64,000 nucleotides of DNA from Pelagicoccus sp. SDUM812002. Lineage in GTDB: Bacteria; Verrucomicrobiota; Verrucomicrobiia; Opitutales; Opitutaceae. The first letter of the stretch is position 1; each line of letters begins with the position of its first letter. The DNA lies in the NCBI RefSeq assembly GCF_031127835.1, contig NZ_JARXHX010000004.1, positions 62,001 through 126,000 on the forward strand, written 5' to 3'. Under the pieces are notes generated by a model that saw only the letters and a list, made by a program, of their open reading frames with translations, was not told where the DNA came from and did not search any database. Of this stretch, positions 8,744 to 16,307 are shown one piece after another. The position numbers and the translations under genes were made by a program.

Positions 8744-8985
8744 GTTCCGTCATAGAGCTGCTACTTTACCTGCTCCTCATCGCTTCCGCATTGGTGGCCA
8801 TCAACGTAAAGGATCTGTTGGCAGCGGCCGTTACGACCTCTGTTTTCAGCTTCGTGATCGCTATTCTCTTCATTGAGATGGGTGCGGTTGACGTGGGTTT
8901 CACCGAAGCAGTCGTCGGGGCCGGTGTGCTTGGGGTCTATTTTATAATGATGATTTTGCGTACGACTAGGAGGACAGAGGATTGA
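8740..8985 (+). CDS. MbhD/DUF4040-like subunit (part of split MrpA C-terminus)
   Basis: An 81-residue protein of three hydrophobic segments (KDLLAAAVTTSVFSFVIAIL; MGAVDVGFTEAVVGAGVLGV). It matches the DUF4040/MbhD domain that in classical Mrp systems is fused to the C-terminus of the large MrpA subunit. An upstream in-frame start (8674) would run inside mrpG; the ATG at 8740 overlaps the mrpG stop as ATGA and is preferred. The conserved acidic residues in VDVGFTEAVVGAG lie in the membrane region thought to form part of the ion path between Mbh/Mrp and complex I-like modules. Confidence 0.88.
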   Translation: MSSVIELLLYLLLIASALVAINVKDLLAAAVTTSVFSFVIAILFIEMGAVDVGFTEAVVGAGVLGVYFIMMILRTTRRTED

Positions 8986-9281
8986 AGGCGTTACAGTTTG
9001 CTATTCTGGCGGGGTTCTTTTTATCAATGCTCTACGTGGTGCGCGACCTGCCGCCCCGGGGTGATGTAGAAGCGCCCTTGCATGCTAAATCTAGCGAAGT
9101 CGGCAGCCCGGCTGCTGGCACTTATTACATCGAGAGTTCTTACAAAGACGCAGGTACCGATAATATCGTGACCGTGGTTTTGGCAGATTACCGCGGCTTC
9201 GACACGTTTGGAGAGACGGTGGTGGTTTTTGCGGCTGGAGCAGCATGCTTGCTGATCTTGCGGGGAAGGCGTAGGTCATGA
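8982..9281 (+). CDS. MbhE-like subunit (remainder of split MrpA C-terminus)
   Basis: A 99-residue protein with one N-terminal membrane segment, a roughly 45-residue external loop (residues 25-65), and a C-terminal segment. The block TDNIVTVVLADYRGFDTFGE is the hallmark of the MrpA C-terminus/MbhE. It starts at TTG overlapping the previous stop (TTGA), an unusual start supported by the gene-to-gene coupling. Together with the preceding 81-residue protein it supplies as separate chains what is one fused region in Bacillus MrpA. Confidence 0.85.
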   Translation: MKALQFAILAGFFLSMLYVVRDLPPRGDVEAPLHAKSSEVGSPAAGTYYIESSYKDAGTDNIVTVVLADYRGFDTFGETVVVFAAGAACLLILRGRRRS

Positions 9282-9721
9282 AGTCCGTAGGAGTGAGCCC
9301 AATCGTCCGCCTAGCCTGCCGCTGCATGGCGCGATTGATCCAGATATTTGCCCTTTATGTCATTTTTCACGGGCACTACAGTCCCGGAGGGGGATTTCAA
9401 GGCGGAGCGTTGCTAGCGGCAGCTGTTATCTTAATTCGCATCGGCGAGGGACGCCCTGTGAGCCAGGTCGAATTGTCATCCAGCGCCACTTTGGGGATAG
9501 GTTCTTTTGGCGCACTGTTATTTGGCGGGGTCGGCCTGCTGGCTCTACTTGGAGGCGGAAATTTCTTGCAGTACGACGCGCTTCCCTCTTTTGGGCTTTC
9601 GCCAGTAGGCCTTCATTATTGGGGTATTTTGGTGATCGAGCTGGGGGTTGCCCTAGCGGTCATGGCGATACTGGTCTCAATTTTCGATGTTTTGACGGAG
9701 GACGATGAGAGCGAAGGATGA
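9278..9721 (+). CDS. mrpB: Mrp-type Na+/H+ antiporter subunit B (MnhB domain)
   Basis: A 147-residue MnhB-domain membrane protein with four hydrophobic segments. The diagnostic block is YVIFHGHYSPGGGFQGGALL at about residues 26-45, followed by AAAVILIRIGEG. It ends with an acidic tail (DVLTEDDESEG). The ATG overlaps the preceding stop (ATGA). It is a distinct chain here, so the operon resembles group 1 Mrp systems in its B subunit but not in its A subunit. Confidence 0.93.
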   Translation: MKSVGVSPIVRLACRCMARLIQIFALYVIFHGHYSPGGGFQGGALLAAAVILIRIGEGRPVSQVELSSSATLGIGSFGALLFGGVGLLALLGGGNFLQYDALPSFGLSPVGLHYWGILVIELGVALAVMAILVSIFDVLTEDDESEG

Positions 9722-10089
9722 ACGGTTTTTTTGAGGATTATTCGGCCTACATCATGTGCTTCCTGCTTTTGACAGTGGGCTTGTACGGGATGTTGCTCAA
9801 GCGAAACTACGTGAAGAAGGTGATTGGAATGACTATCTTCCAAGCAGCTATCATCCTGTTCTTCATTCTGACGGCTTACAAGGAAGGTGGCACGGTGCCA
9901 GTGAAGGATCCTACGCTCCCATTGGATCAAGCCGACGCCTACATCAATCCCTTGCCGCATGCCTTGATGCTTACCGCAATCGTAGTCGGAGTCGCCACCG
10001 TAGGCGTGGCCCTTTCGTTGTTGATCCGAGTTTACGGGGCATACGGCAGCTTGGACGAGGATAAGATCCAGCAGGAGGCTTCTAAATGA
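9718..10089 (+). CDS. mrpC: Mrp-type Na+/H+ antiporter subunit C (NuoK-like)
   Basis: A 123-residue NuoK/MrpC-like protein with three membrane segments and the typical blocks GLYGMLLKRNYVKKVIGMTI and DPLPHALMLTAIVVGVATVG (here NPLPHALMLTAIVVGVAT). In complex I and Mrp this subunit carries membrane glutamate/aspartate residues and links the antiporter-like subunits to the A/B/E/F/G side. The loop KEGGTVPVKDPTLPLDQADA is the usual external loop. The ATG overlaps the mrpB stop. Confidence 0.93.
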   Translation: MNGFFEDYSAYIMCFLLLTVGLYGMLLKRNYVKKVIGMTIFQAAIILFFILTAYKEGGTVPVKDPTLPLDQADAYINPLPHALMLTAIVVGVATVGVALSLLIRVYGAYGSLDEDKIQQEASK

Positions 10090-11567
10090 TCGGCGAACAC
10101 CTACCGGCTTTGCCGATCTTGCTGTACCTATTTCTCGCCTTGCTGATGCCGTTGGCGGCCAAGCTGGGACGTGGTTTGCCTTGGGCGATCTCCTGGCTGG
10201 GCAGTTTGGCGGTGGCGGCTCTCGGGGCTTGGGGGCTTTGGCATACCTCTACTGAGGGACCGATCCGTTACGCCATGGGTTCATGGGCGCCGCCCGTCGG
10301 CATCGAGCTAGTTGCCGATCCGCTGTCGTGCTTTTTCACGTTCGCCATTGGGGCCGTTTCCGCCTTCGTCCTGCTGCACTCTCGCGAGTCTGTGGAGCGG
10401 GACTGCGGAGCGAGTAACACGATGACTTATTACGCGTCTGCTTTGCTCTTGTTGGCCGGATTCAGCGGGATCGTGGGCACGGGCGACTTGTTCAACTTGT
10501 ACGTCTTTTTAGAAATCAGCGCCTTAGCGGGCTACGCGGTGCTAGGCTGCGGTAGTGCCAAGGCGTCGCTTTCCTCGTTTCGCTATCTGATAATAGGAAC
10601 AATTGGAGCTTCCTTTTACTTGATAGGAGTGGGATTGCTACTGGCGAAGACCGGTTCGCTGAACATGGCCGACGTGACTGCCATCCTGCATTTGGAGGGA
10701 TTGAGTCCGGCGACGACTTTAGCAGTGGTGTTTATTTTGGTGGGGCTTGGCATCAAGATGGCTTTGATGCCGCTGCACTATTGGCTACCCGACGTGTACA
10801 CCAACGCTCCGGCCACGAGCACGGCCTTGGTGGCTCCGCTGGGTACTAAGGTTGCAGCATATGCCTTGCTGCGAATCGGATATGAGGTGCTGCCATACGA
10901 AGCTTTGGCCTTGGACTTGCGAGTGTTTGACGTGGTGTTGGCGCTCGGAGCAGTTGGTATCATCTGGGGGTCGGTGATGGCCATCGCTCAGGACAATATC
11001 AAGCGCATGCTAGCGTACAGCAGCGTGGCCCAGATTGGCTACATTGCGGTGGGCTTTGGCCTTGCGACTCCCTACGGTTACATAGGAGCCGTGTTGCACG
11101 TCATCAACCATGCGGTCATGAAAGCGTGCCTTTTCTTGGTAACCGCAAATTTGGAGCATCGAGGGGAGGGCGTTTCTATCAAGGGACTGAATGCCTCGCT
11201 GCGCCGCAAGATGCCGGTCACTTGCGCCTGTTTCGCAATGGCGGCGATTTCCATGATCGGGCTACCTCCGATGGCGGGTTTCTTCAGTAAGTGGTATTTG
11301 TTGCTTGGTAGCTACGAGCAGGGGAGCTGGATTTTGGTGGTTGTCATCGTGGTCAGCAGCTTGCTCAACGCGGTTTACTTCTTTCGCGTGCTAGAGAGGC
11401 TCTACCTTGGCAAGGACGAAGGGGAAGCCGAAGGGGCTAGCCCATCCCGCCTTCCCACGGTGATGAGCTTCTCCACCCTCGTTCTCGCCCTCTCTCTACT
11501 CGCCCTTGGTTTCGGTAACGTATTCATCGTTTCTAAGTTCATTAGCCCTATGTTGCCCGGATTCTGA
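10086..11567 (+). CDS. mrpD: Mrp-type antiporter subunit D, first of three
   Basis: A 493-residue NuoN/NuoM/MrpD-family protein with about 14 membrane segments. Both residues expected of a proton/ion-transferring antiporter-like subunit are present: Glu143 in FLEISALAGY (TM5) and Lys224 in LGIKMALMPLHYWLP (TM7), plus Lys255 (TM8). The discontinuous-helix region NAPATSTALVAPLG is intact. It begins at an ATG overlapping the mrpC stop. It is the closest of the three large subunits to standard MrpD. Confidence 0.93.
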   Translation: MIGEHLPALPILLYLFLALLMPLAAKLGRGLPWAISWLGSLAVAALGAWGLWHTSTEGPIRYAMGSWAPPVGIELVADPLSCFFTFAIGAVSAFVLLHSRESVERDCGASNTMTYYASALLLLAGFSGIVGTGDLFNLYVFLEISALAGYAVLGCGSAKASLSSFRYLIIGTIGASFYLIGVGLLLAKTGSLNMADVTAILHLEGLSPATTLAVVFILVGLGIKMALMPLHYWLPDVYTNAPATSTALVAPLGTKVAAYALLRIGYEVLPYEALALDLRVFDVVLALGAVGIIWGSVMAIAQDNIKRMLAYSSVAQIGYIAVGFGLATPYGYIGAVLHVINHAVMKACLFLVTANLEHRGEGVSIKGLNASLRRKMPVTCACFAMAAISMIGLPPMAGFFSKWYLLLGSYEQGSWILVVVIVVSSLLNAVYFFRVLERLYLGKDEGEAEGASPSRLPTVMSFSTLVLALSLLALGFGNVFIVSKFISPMLPGF

Positions 11568-11571
11568 TTCC

Positions 11572-13116
11572 ATGACGACTGACGTAGTTTCGCAAATCTC
11601 AACGGTTCCCTTACTCGCCATCTTGGTATCCATGACGGCGATACCGGCAATCCTTCTCAGCTCGCGAAAACCGAACTTGCGCGAGTCGTGGAGTTTTCTA
11701 GCGGCTGGGTTAAAGTTTGCCTTGGTGCTTTCACTCGTGCCCGGCGCTTTGCGTGGGGAGTCGGTAGGTATCACTTTGCTCGAAATCGCCCCAGGGATTA
11801 GCCTGAGATTAGTAGCAGACCCTCTCGGTGTGCTTTTTGCGCTGGTTGCTTCTGGCTTATGGATCGTGACGACTGCCTATGCTCTTGGATACATGCGAGG
11901 ACATCACGAAAAGAAGCAGACCCGCTTTTTCGCTAGCTTTGCCCTAAGCCTTTCGGCAACTCTAGGCATCGCATTTTCGGATAACCTGATCACGTTCCTG
12001 ATTTTCTACGAATTGCTAACGTTGGCGACTTATCCTCTAGTGGTGCATAAGGAATCTCCGGAAGCGCTGCGTTCCGGCCGTATGTACCTTGGCTACGCAC
12101 TGACAGCTGGCCTGCTGTTTCTTGCAGCGGCAGTTTGGGTCAATGTGCGGGTAGGCGACGTGAGCTTTGCCGCAGGCGGGTTCATACCGGAAGGCGCATT
12201 TGGGGAGGGGGAGCTCAAATTGCTCTTCGGCCTCTTCATGGTCGGCGTGGGAGTGAAGGCTGGCGTGATGCCGCTGCACAGTTGGCTTCCGGCCGCTATG
12301 GTGGCTCCGACTCCGGTTAGCTCATTGCTGCACGCGGTTGCGGTGGTCAAGTCTGGTGCGTTTGGCGTGCTTCGGGTTACGGGTTTCGTATTCGGTCCTG
12401 AAATGATGAGAGAACACGGCTTGGACGTGCTGCTGGCGCTTTTCGCTGGAGCGACCATTCTCTTGGCTTCGTTGATCGCCCTGCGTCAGGACAATCTTAA
12501 GAAACGGCTAGCGTATTCAACGATTGGGCACTTGTCATACATCGTGATGGGGGCGGCTTTAGCTTCGCCAGCTGCTCTGACGGGTAGCTTGATGCATTTG
12601 TCGGCCCATGCTGTCATGAAAATCACACTGTTTTTCTGTGCGGGAGCTATTATCGTGCATTCGCACAAAACTGAGATTTCTCAGCTCGACGGGTTGGGAC
12701 GGCGCATGCCGTGGACCTTTGGGGCCTTCGCGATTGGAGCGCTTGGTTTAGCGGGCATTCCACCGGTGTACGGATTTCTGAGCAAATGGTGGCTCAGTAT
12801 GGGTAGCCTCGACTCGGGCTACTCCTTGGCTTTGGGGGTTTTCCTAGTGAGCGGCTTGCTCAACGCCGGCTATTTTTTCCCTATCGTGATTCGCGGCTTC
12901 TTTCGCCCCCCTGCGCCAGATGCTCATTTTCCAAAAGGCGAAGCGAGCCCTTGGATGGTCGCGCCGCTTTGCATCACGGCAACGCTGGCTGTTGTATTCG
13001 GGATTTTTCCCGATTTCCCATTGCCCTTCTTCGAGATAGCCAAGCAAGTGGTTGAATCAGTAATGGGCGAGTTGCCGCAGGCATTAAACGCTAAGGATAT
13101 CGGATTGGCGCCATGA
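11572..13116 (+). CDS. Mrp/NuoL-type antiporter subunit, second of three
   Basis: A 514-residue antiporter-like membrane subunit. The start at 11572, four bases after the previous stop, is preferred to an in-frame ATG 66 bases upstream inside the previous gene. Key residues are Glu147 in IFYELLTLATYP, Lys229 in GVKAGVMPLHSWLP and Lys260 in AVAVVKSGAFGVL. The adjacent VAPTPVSSLLHAVAVV is closer to NuoL/MrpA than to MrpD. It lacks the long C-terminal lateral helix and the MbhD/MbhE extension of a true MrpA, which are encoded separately upstream. It likely takes the MrpA-core position in the complex; this is an inference. Confidence 0.88.
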   Translation: MTTDVVSQISTVPLLAILVSMTAIPAILLSSRKPNLRESWSFLAAGLKFALVLSLVPGALRGESVGITLLEIAPGISLRLVADPLGVLFALVASGLWIVTTAYALGYMRGHHEKKQTRFFASFALSLSATLGIAFSDNLITFLIFYELLTLATYPLVVHKESPEALRSGRMYLGYALTAGLLFLAAAVWVNVRVGDVSFAAGGFIPEGAFGEGELKLLFGLFMVGVGVKAGVMPLHSWLPAAMVAPTPVSSLLHAVAVVKSGAFGVLRVTGFVFGPEMMREHGLDVLLALFAGATILLASLIALRQDNLKKRLAYSTIGHLSYIVMGAALASPAALTGSLMHLSAHAVMKITLFFCAGAIIVHSHKTEISQLDGLGRRMPWTFGAFAIGALGLAGIPPVYGFLSKWWLSMGSLDSGYSLALGVFLVSGLLNAGYFFPIVIRGFFRPPAPDAHFPKGEASPWMVAPLCITATLAVVFGIFPDFPLPFFEIAKQVVESVMGELPQALNAKDIGLAP

Positions 13117-13340
13117 AAAAGATACATTGGATACTTCTAGGAATGGTCACGCTCGCGTCGCTGGCGCTGCAGTATTTCGGGCCACCGCATCCGCACCCGC
13201 ACGCTTGGGACTCGGTCCCGCTGTTTTACTGTATTTTCGGTTTCGTCAGCTGCGTGTTGATCATCGTGGTCTCGAAGTTCCTCGGGAAAGTATGGCTGCA
13301 AAAGAAGGAAGATTACTACGAGGGGGATAACGATGTTTGA
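13113..13340 (+). CDS. Small two-helix membrane protein of the Mrp-like operon
   Basis: A 75-residue protein with two hydrophobic segments (about residues 5-23 and 35-55) joined by a His/Pro-rich loop (GPPHPHPHAWDSVP), followed by a charged cytoplasmic tail (KKEDYYEGDNDV). I do not recognise a named family. It overlaps the gene before (ATGA) and the gene after by 8 bp, so it is made together with two antiporter-like subunits. It is therefore a good candidate for an accessory subunit of the complex. The His-rich loop might bind a metal or act at the ion exit; that is speculation. Confidence 0.82.
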   Translation: MKKIHWILLGMVTLASLALQYFGPPHPHPHAWDSVPLFYCIFGFVSCVLIIVVSKFLGKVWLQKKEDYYEGDNDV

Positions 13341-15054
13341 GCTCGCTCCAGCGTTTTGGCTTCTATCGGCGGCTGCGTTGGCGGCGATCTTGCCTTTCAA
13401 GGCTGTTCGCGCAGCACTTTGCGTGTTAATGCCCTTGGTAGGCCTTTGGCAACTGTGGTCGATGGGGATTGGGGCCTCATCCCATGCCAGCTTAGCGGGA
13501 TTCGAGCTGACCCTGTATTCAGTTACAAAGGTCAACTTCGTTTTCGCCGTCATCTTCCTTCTTATTTCGTCCATCGCCGGAGTGTACGCTTGGCACGTCA
13601 GTGACCGTGGCCAGCAGGTGGCGGCTTTGTCTTACGCTTCCGGTGCCTTGGGCGTTACGCTCGCTGGAGATTTTCTGACGCTGCTCCTTTTTTGGGAGTT
13701 GATGGCGGTGGCTTCCGCTTGGCTAGTGTTCGCTCGTCGGGAGGAATCTTCTATCCGAGCCGGAGTTCGTTACCTCTTGGTCCATGTGGCCGGCGGATCA
13801 CTGCTTTTCGGCGGTATCATTTTGTTTTACGGTCAGACGGGCACCTTGAGCTTGCAGGCTTTGTCTCCTGAAATGGGTGCGTCGGCATGGCTGATATTGG
13901 CCGGAGTGGCGCTAAATGTAGCTCTGCCCCCTTTGCATGCCTGGCTGCCTGACGCCTACCCGAGAGCTACAATTACCGGCGCTATCTTCATGAGCGCTCT
14001 CACTACGAAGTCGGCTGTTTACGTTTTGTTGGTGCTTTTTCCCGGCTGGGATCTCCTGATTTATATGGGGCTGTTTATGGCGCTCTACGGGGTGGTCTAC
14101 GCTGTATTGGCCAATGACATACGTCAGATCCTCGCGTATCACATTATCAGCCAAGTCGGCTACATGGTGGCAGGCGTCGGAATCGGAACAGCACTTTCGA
14201 TGAATGGCACAGCGGCTCACGCGTTTAGTCACATCCTCTACAAGGCCTTGCTCTTCATGGGCGCGGGCGCGGTAATCCAAGCTACTGGAGTGAGTAAACT
14301 GAGCGATCTCGGCGGACTCGCTCCCAAGATGAAAGGGGTGGTTTGGTTATTCATGATCGGAGCATTTTCCATCTCCGGCTTTCCGTTGTTCAACGGCTTT
14401 ATTAGCAAGTCGATGATTGTTTCGGCTGCTGGTGAGGCGCACTACTACGGGATTATGCTTGGGCTGCTATTGGCTTCAGTCGGTACCTTTTTACATACGG
14501 GCTTAAAGATTCCCGTGTTCACTTTTTGGGGGAAGGATCAAAAGCTTGAGGTAAAACCTATCCCTGGAAACATGTATGTCGCCATGGGCTTAGTGGCTTT
14601 TGGCTGCACGTTCTTCGGCGTGTATCCGCAGGCACTCTACGCAATGCTACCTTTTGATGCCGAATACCACCCGTATACGGCGTACCATTTGGTAGAGGCC
14701 ACGCAGATTCTGACCTTTACCTTCATCGGGTTCTGGGTGTTGCGTGCAAAGCTAGCAGGCGAGCCCTACTTGGCCCTCGACACAGATTGGTTCTACCGCC
14801 GTGGAGCTCCGGTGGCGCAGGCCGTCATAGTGAAGCCCGTCAATGCGTTTTTCGGTGCAGGCGCGAAGGTACGCGACGGCATAGCCGCATACTTAGCCAG
14901 TTCCTTTGGTAATCCACGGGCTTGGTTCGGCGTCAACAAGGGGCCTAGTGACCGTTTCGATCCGGATTTGGAACGAGCTCCATTGGGTGCGGGATTGGCG
15001 TTCATACTATTGGTTTTTATCGCGCTCTTTGCCTCGATCGCGATATTAGGTTAG
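13333..15054 (+). CDS. Mrp-type antiporter subunit D, third of three
   Basis: A 573-residue antiporter-like membrane subunit with about 14 membrane segments and a long C-terminus. Glu122 (LLFWELMAVA) is present, but the TM7 position that carries Lys in the other two subunits is Asn195 (VALNVALPPLHAWLPDAY). Lys226 (ALTTKSAVYVLL) is retained. I recall this LN-PPLHAWLPDAYP / TTK pattern as a distinct subfamily of subunit D homologues, so the change is probably a family trait and not decay. The C-terminal part has an extra region (about 490-545, FGAGAKVRDGIAAYL) before a last membrane helix. Last gene of the operon; it converges on the metal efflux operon. Confidence 0.9.
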   Translation: MFELAPAFWLLSAAALAAILPFKAVRAALCVLMPLVGLWQLWSMGIGASSHASLAGFELTLYSVTKVNFVFAVIFLLISSIAGVYAWHVSDRGQQVAALSYASGALGVTLAGDFLTLLLFWELMAVASAWLVFARREESSIRAGVRYLLVHVAGGSLLFGGIILFYGQTGTLSLQALSPEMGASAWLILAGVALNVALPPLHAWLPDAYPRATITGAIFMSALTTKSAVYVLLVLFPGWDLLIYMGLFMALYGVVYAVLANDIRQILAYHIISQVGYMVAGVGIGTALSMNGTAAHAFSHILYKALLFMGAGAVIQATGVSKLSDLGGLAPKMKGVVWLFMIGAFSISGFPLFNGFISKSMIVSAAGEAHYYGIMLGLLLASVGTFLHTGLKIPVFTFWGKDQKLEVKPIPGNMYVAMGLVAFGCTFFGVYPQALYAMLPFDAEYHPYTAYHLVEATQILTFTFIGFWVLRAKLAGEPYLALDTDWFYRRGAPVAQAVIVKPVNAFFGAGAKVRDGIAAYLASSFGNPRAWFGVNKGPSDRFDPDLERAPLGAGLAFILLVFIALFASIAILG

Positions 15055-15095
15055 TGCTGCGGCCGTTTCAGGCGTAGCATCCATGACCGCGCCGT

Positions 15096-15668
15096 TTAGT
15101 GGCCGTGCTGCTTGTTATTGCCGTCCTTTTCCGAGGAATCATTGCCATAGCTAGCTTGCTGTATGCCACAAGTGAGCATCATGGAGCCGAAGTAGGGATT
15201 TCGAAGCTCGGCGTTGTCTTGAAGCCAGGCCCCGCCCTTGTTGTTGAAAGCCATTGGACAGTACATCTTGTAGGCGGTTGTCTCGCTGGGGTGTGAGTCG
15301 AGCATTTCGATCATTGCTTCTGAAAAACCGAGGAAAGCCTTGCGGGCCACGGCGATCTCTGATGCTCCGGCGATGCTTTCAGCGGCTCCCTCGACTTCGG
15401 CACAGCAATCTTCGCCATCGATGGAGCATTGTGAATTCGCGACGGACTCGGCCAGTTCGCTAGCGGAGGTCTTGGCGTTTGCCAGATCGTCGCTGGCGAG
15501 TGCCTTTTGGATTGCGAAGTAGCTAGCGAGGGTGGCCTCGTGGCAGGTAGCGTGGGCGTCGCCATGATGGCTTTCGGCTCCTTCGTCGATACTGCAGGTT
15601 CCGCAATGCGCTTGGAGATTGGATACGGTCGCGGTGGCTATGCTGAGTGATAGGATGAGCGTTTTCAT
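15096..15668 (-). CDS. DUF3347 protein, periplasmic, Cys/His-rich
   Basis: A 190-residue secreted protein: signal peptide about 1-20, then a Cys/His-rich segment (HCGTCSIDEG, HHGDAHATCH), then a DUF3347 domain (PF11827). The domain opens with YFAIQKALASDDL and closes with YKMYCPMAF, LRNPYFGSMMLTCG. The Cys137-x-Met139 pair and Cys167 fit soft-metal (Cu+/Ag+) binding. A His-rich tail (KQHGH) ends the protein. It is the last gene of the minus-strand metal efflux operon. DUF3347 is usually found fused to, or next to, CusB-like adaptors; a periplasmic metal-binding or delivery role is inferred. Confidence 0.85.
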   Translation of the reverse strand: MKTLILSLSIATATVSNLQAHCGTCSIDEGAESHHGDAHATCHEATLASYFAIQKALASDDLANAKTSASELAESVANSQCSIDGEDCCAEVEGAAESIAGASEIAVARKAFLGFSEAMIEMLDSHPSETTAYKMYCPMAFNNKGGAWLQDNAELRNPYFGSMMLTCGIQQASYGNDSSEKDGNNKQHGH

Positions 15669-15713
15669 AGTACGGGTAGCTGGTGTTAGTGAAGTGTTAT
15701 GAGAGGTACTTTT

Positions 15714-16301
15714 CTATTTTTGGCAACAAGCACCGGCGGCATGACTTTCGCATTCGCTGGGGTCGACCCCTGAGGTACAGCACGAGTCCGAATGTGCGTC
15801 AGGCACAGCGCTCGCAGCCGAGCCGAGAGAGCGGGTCACGGAACCGCAAGTAAACATGCGAGCTCCGTAGTAAGGGTTGGAAATGTTCGGGCTGGCCTGG
15901 ATCCAGTCGGCGCCTTCACCCGCGAAGGCCATGCTGCAATGGATGAGGTAGAGTGGCTCGCTGTCCGGCGTCGCCAGATAGTCGAAGAGCATCTTGGCCT
16001 GCTCGCTCAGCTCCCGGAAGGCGTAACGTGCTGTGTGGAGGTCGGCCGCGGAGGCGATTTCGTTAGCATGGAGGGTCAGAGCCTCGGTGTTGAGGCTGGC
16101 GGTCGATATGTCGAAGGCAGCGATATAGGCCAGCGCGGCTTCGCGAGCGGTATTGAGGTCGTCGCTAGCCAAGCCAGCCTGCAAGGCGAGGTAGGAATCG
16201 GTCAGGCTCCTTGTGAAAGGCGACGATGATTTTGGATGTTCTTGGGCGAACAGGTTAGCGGCCAGAGCCAGCGAGATTAGGAAGGATGCGAGTTTTTTCA
16301 T
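15714..16301 (-). CDS. DUF3347 protein with Cys-rich tail
   Basis: A 195-residue secreted protein, signal peptide about 1-19 (NLFAQ), followed by a DUF3347 domain (SYLALQAGLASDDL near 37-49; LIHCSMAFAGEGADWIQ near 119-135; SNPYYGARMFTCG at 141-153). The putative soft-metal ligands Cys122/Met124 and Cys152 align with those of the neighbouring copies. The C-terminal tail (170-195) has five further cysteines in CC, C and CC groups with histidines. It begins six bases after the RND pump gene ends and is surely co-transcribed. It is probably a periplasmic metal-binding partner of the efflux pump; no enzymatic motif is visible. Confidence 0.83.
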   Translation of the reverse strand: MKKLASFLISLALAANLFAQEHPKSSSPFTRSLTDSYLALQAGLASDDLNTAREAALAYIAAFDISTASLNTEALTLHANEIASAADLHTARYAFRELSEQAKMLFDYLATPDSEPLYLIHCSMAFAGEGADWIQASPNISNPYYGARMFTCGSVTRSLGSAASAVPDAHSDSCCTSGVDPSECESHAAGACCQK

Positions 16302-16307
16302 CTTTGC

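Noticed and set aside
8740-9281. Membrane-bound hydrogenase (Mbh) operon
   Set aside because: MbhD/MbhE-like subunits suggested it, but there are no NiFe-site or iron-sulfur subunits, and mrpE, F and G are present, so an Mrp-type antiporter is the right reading.
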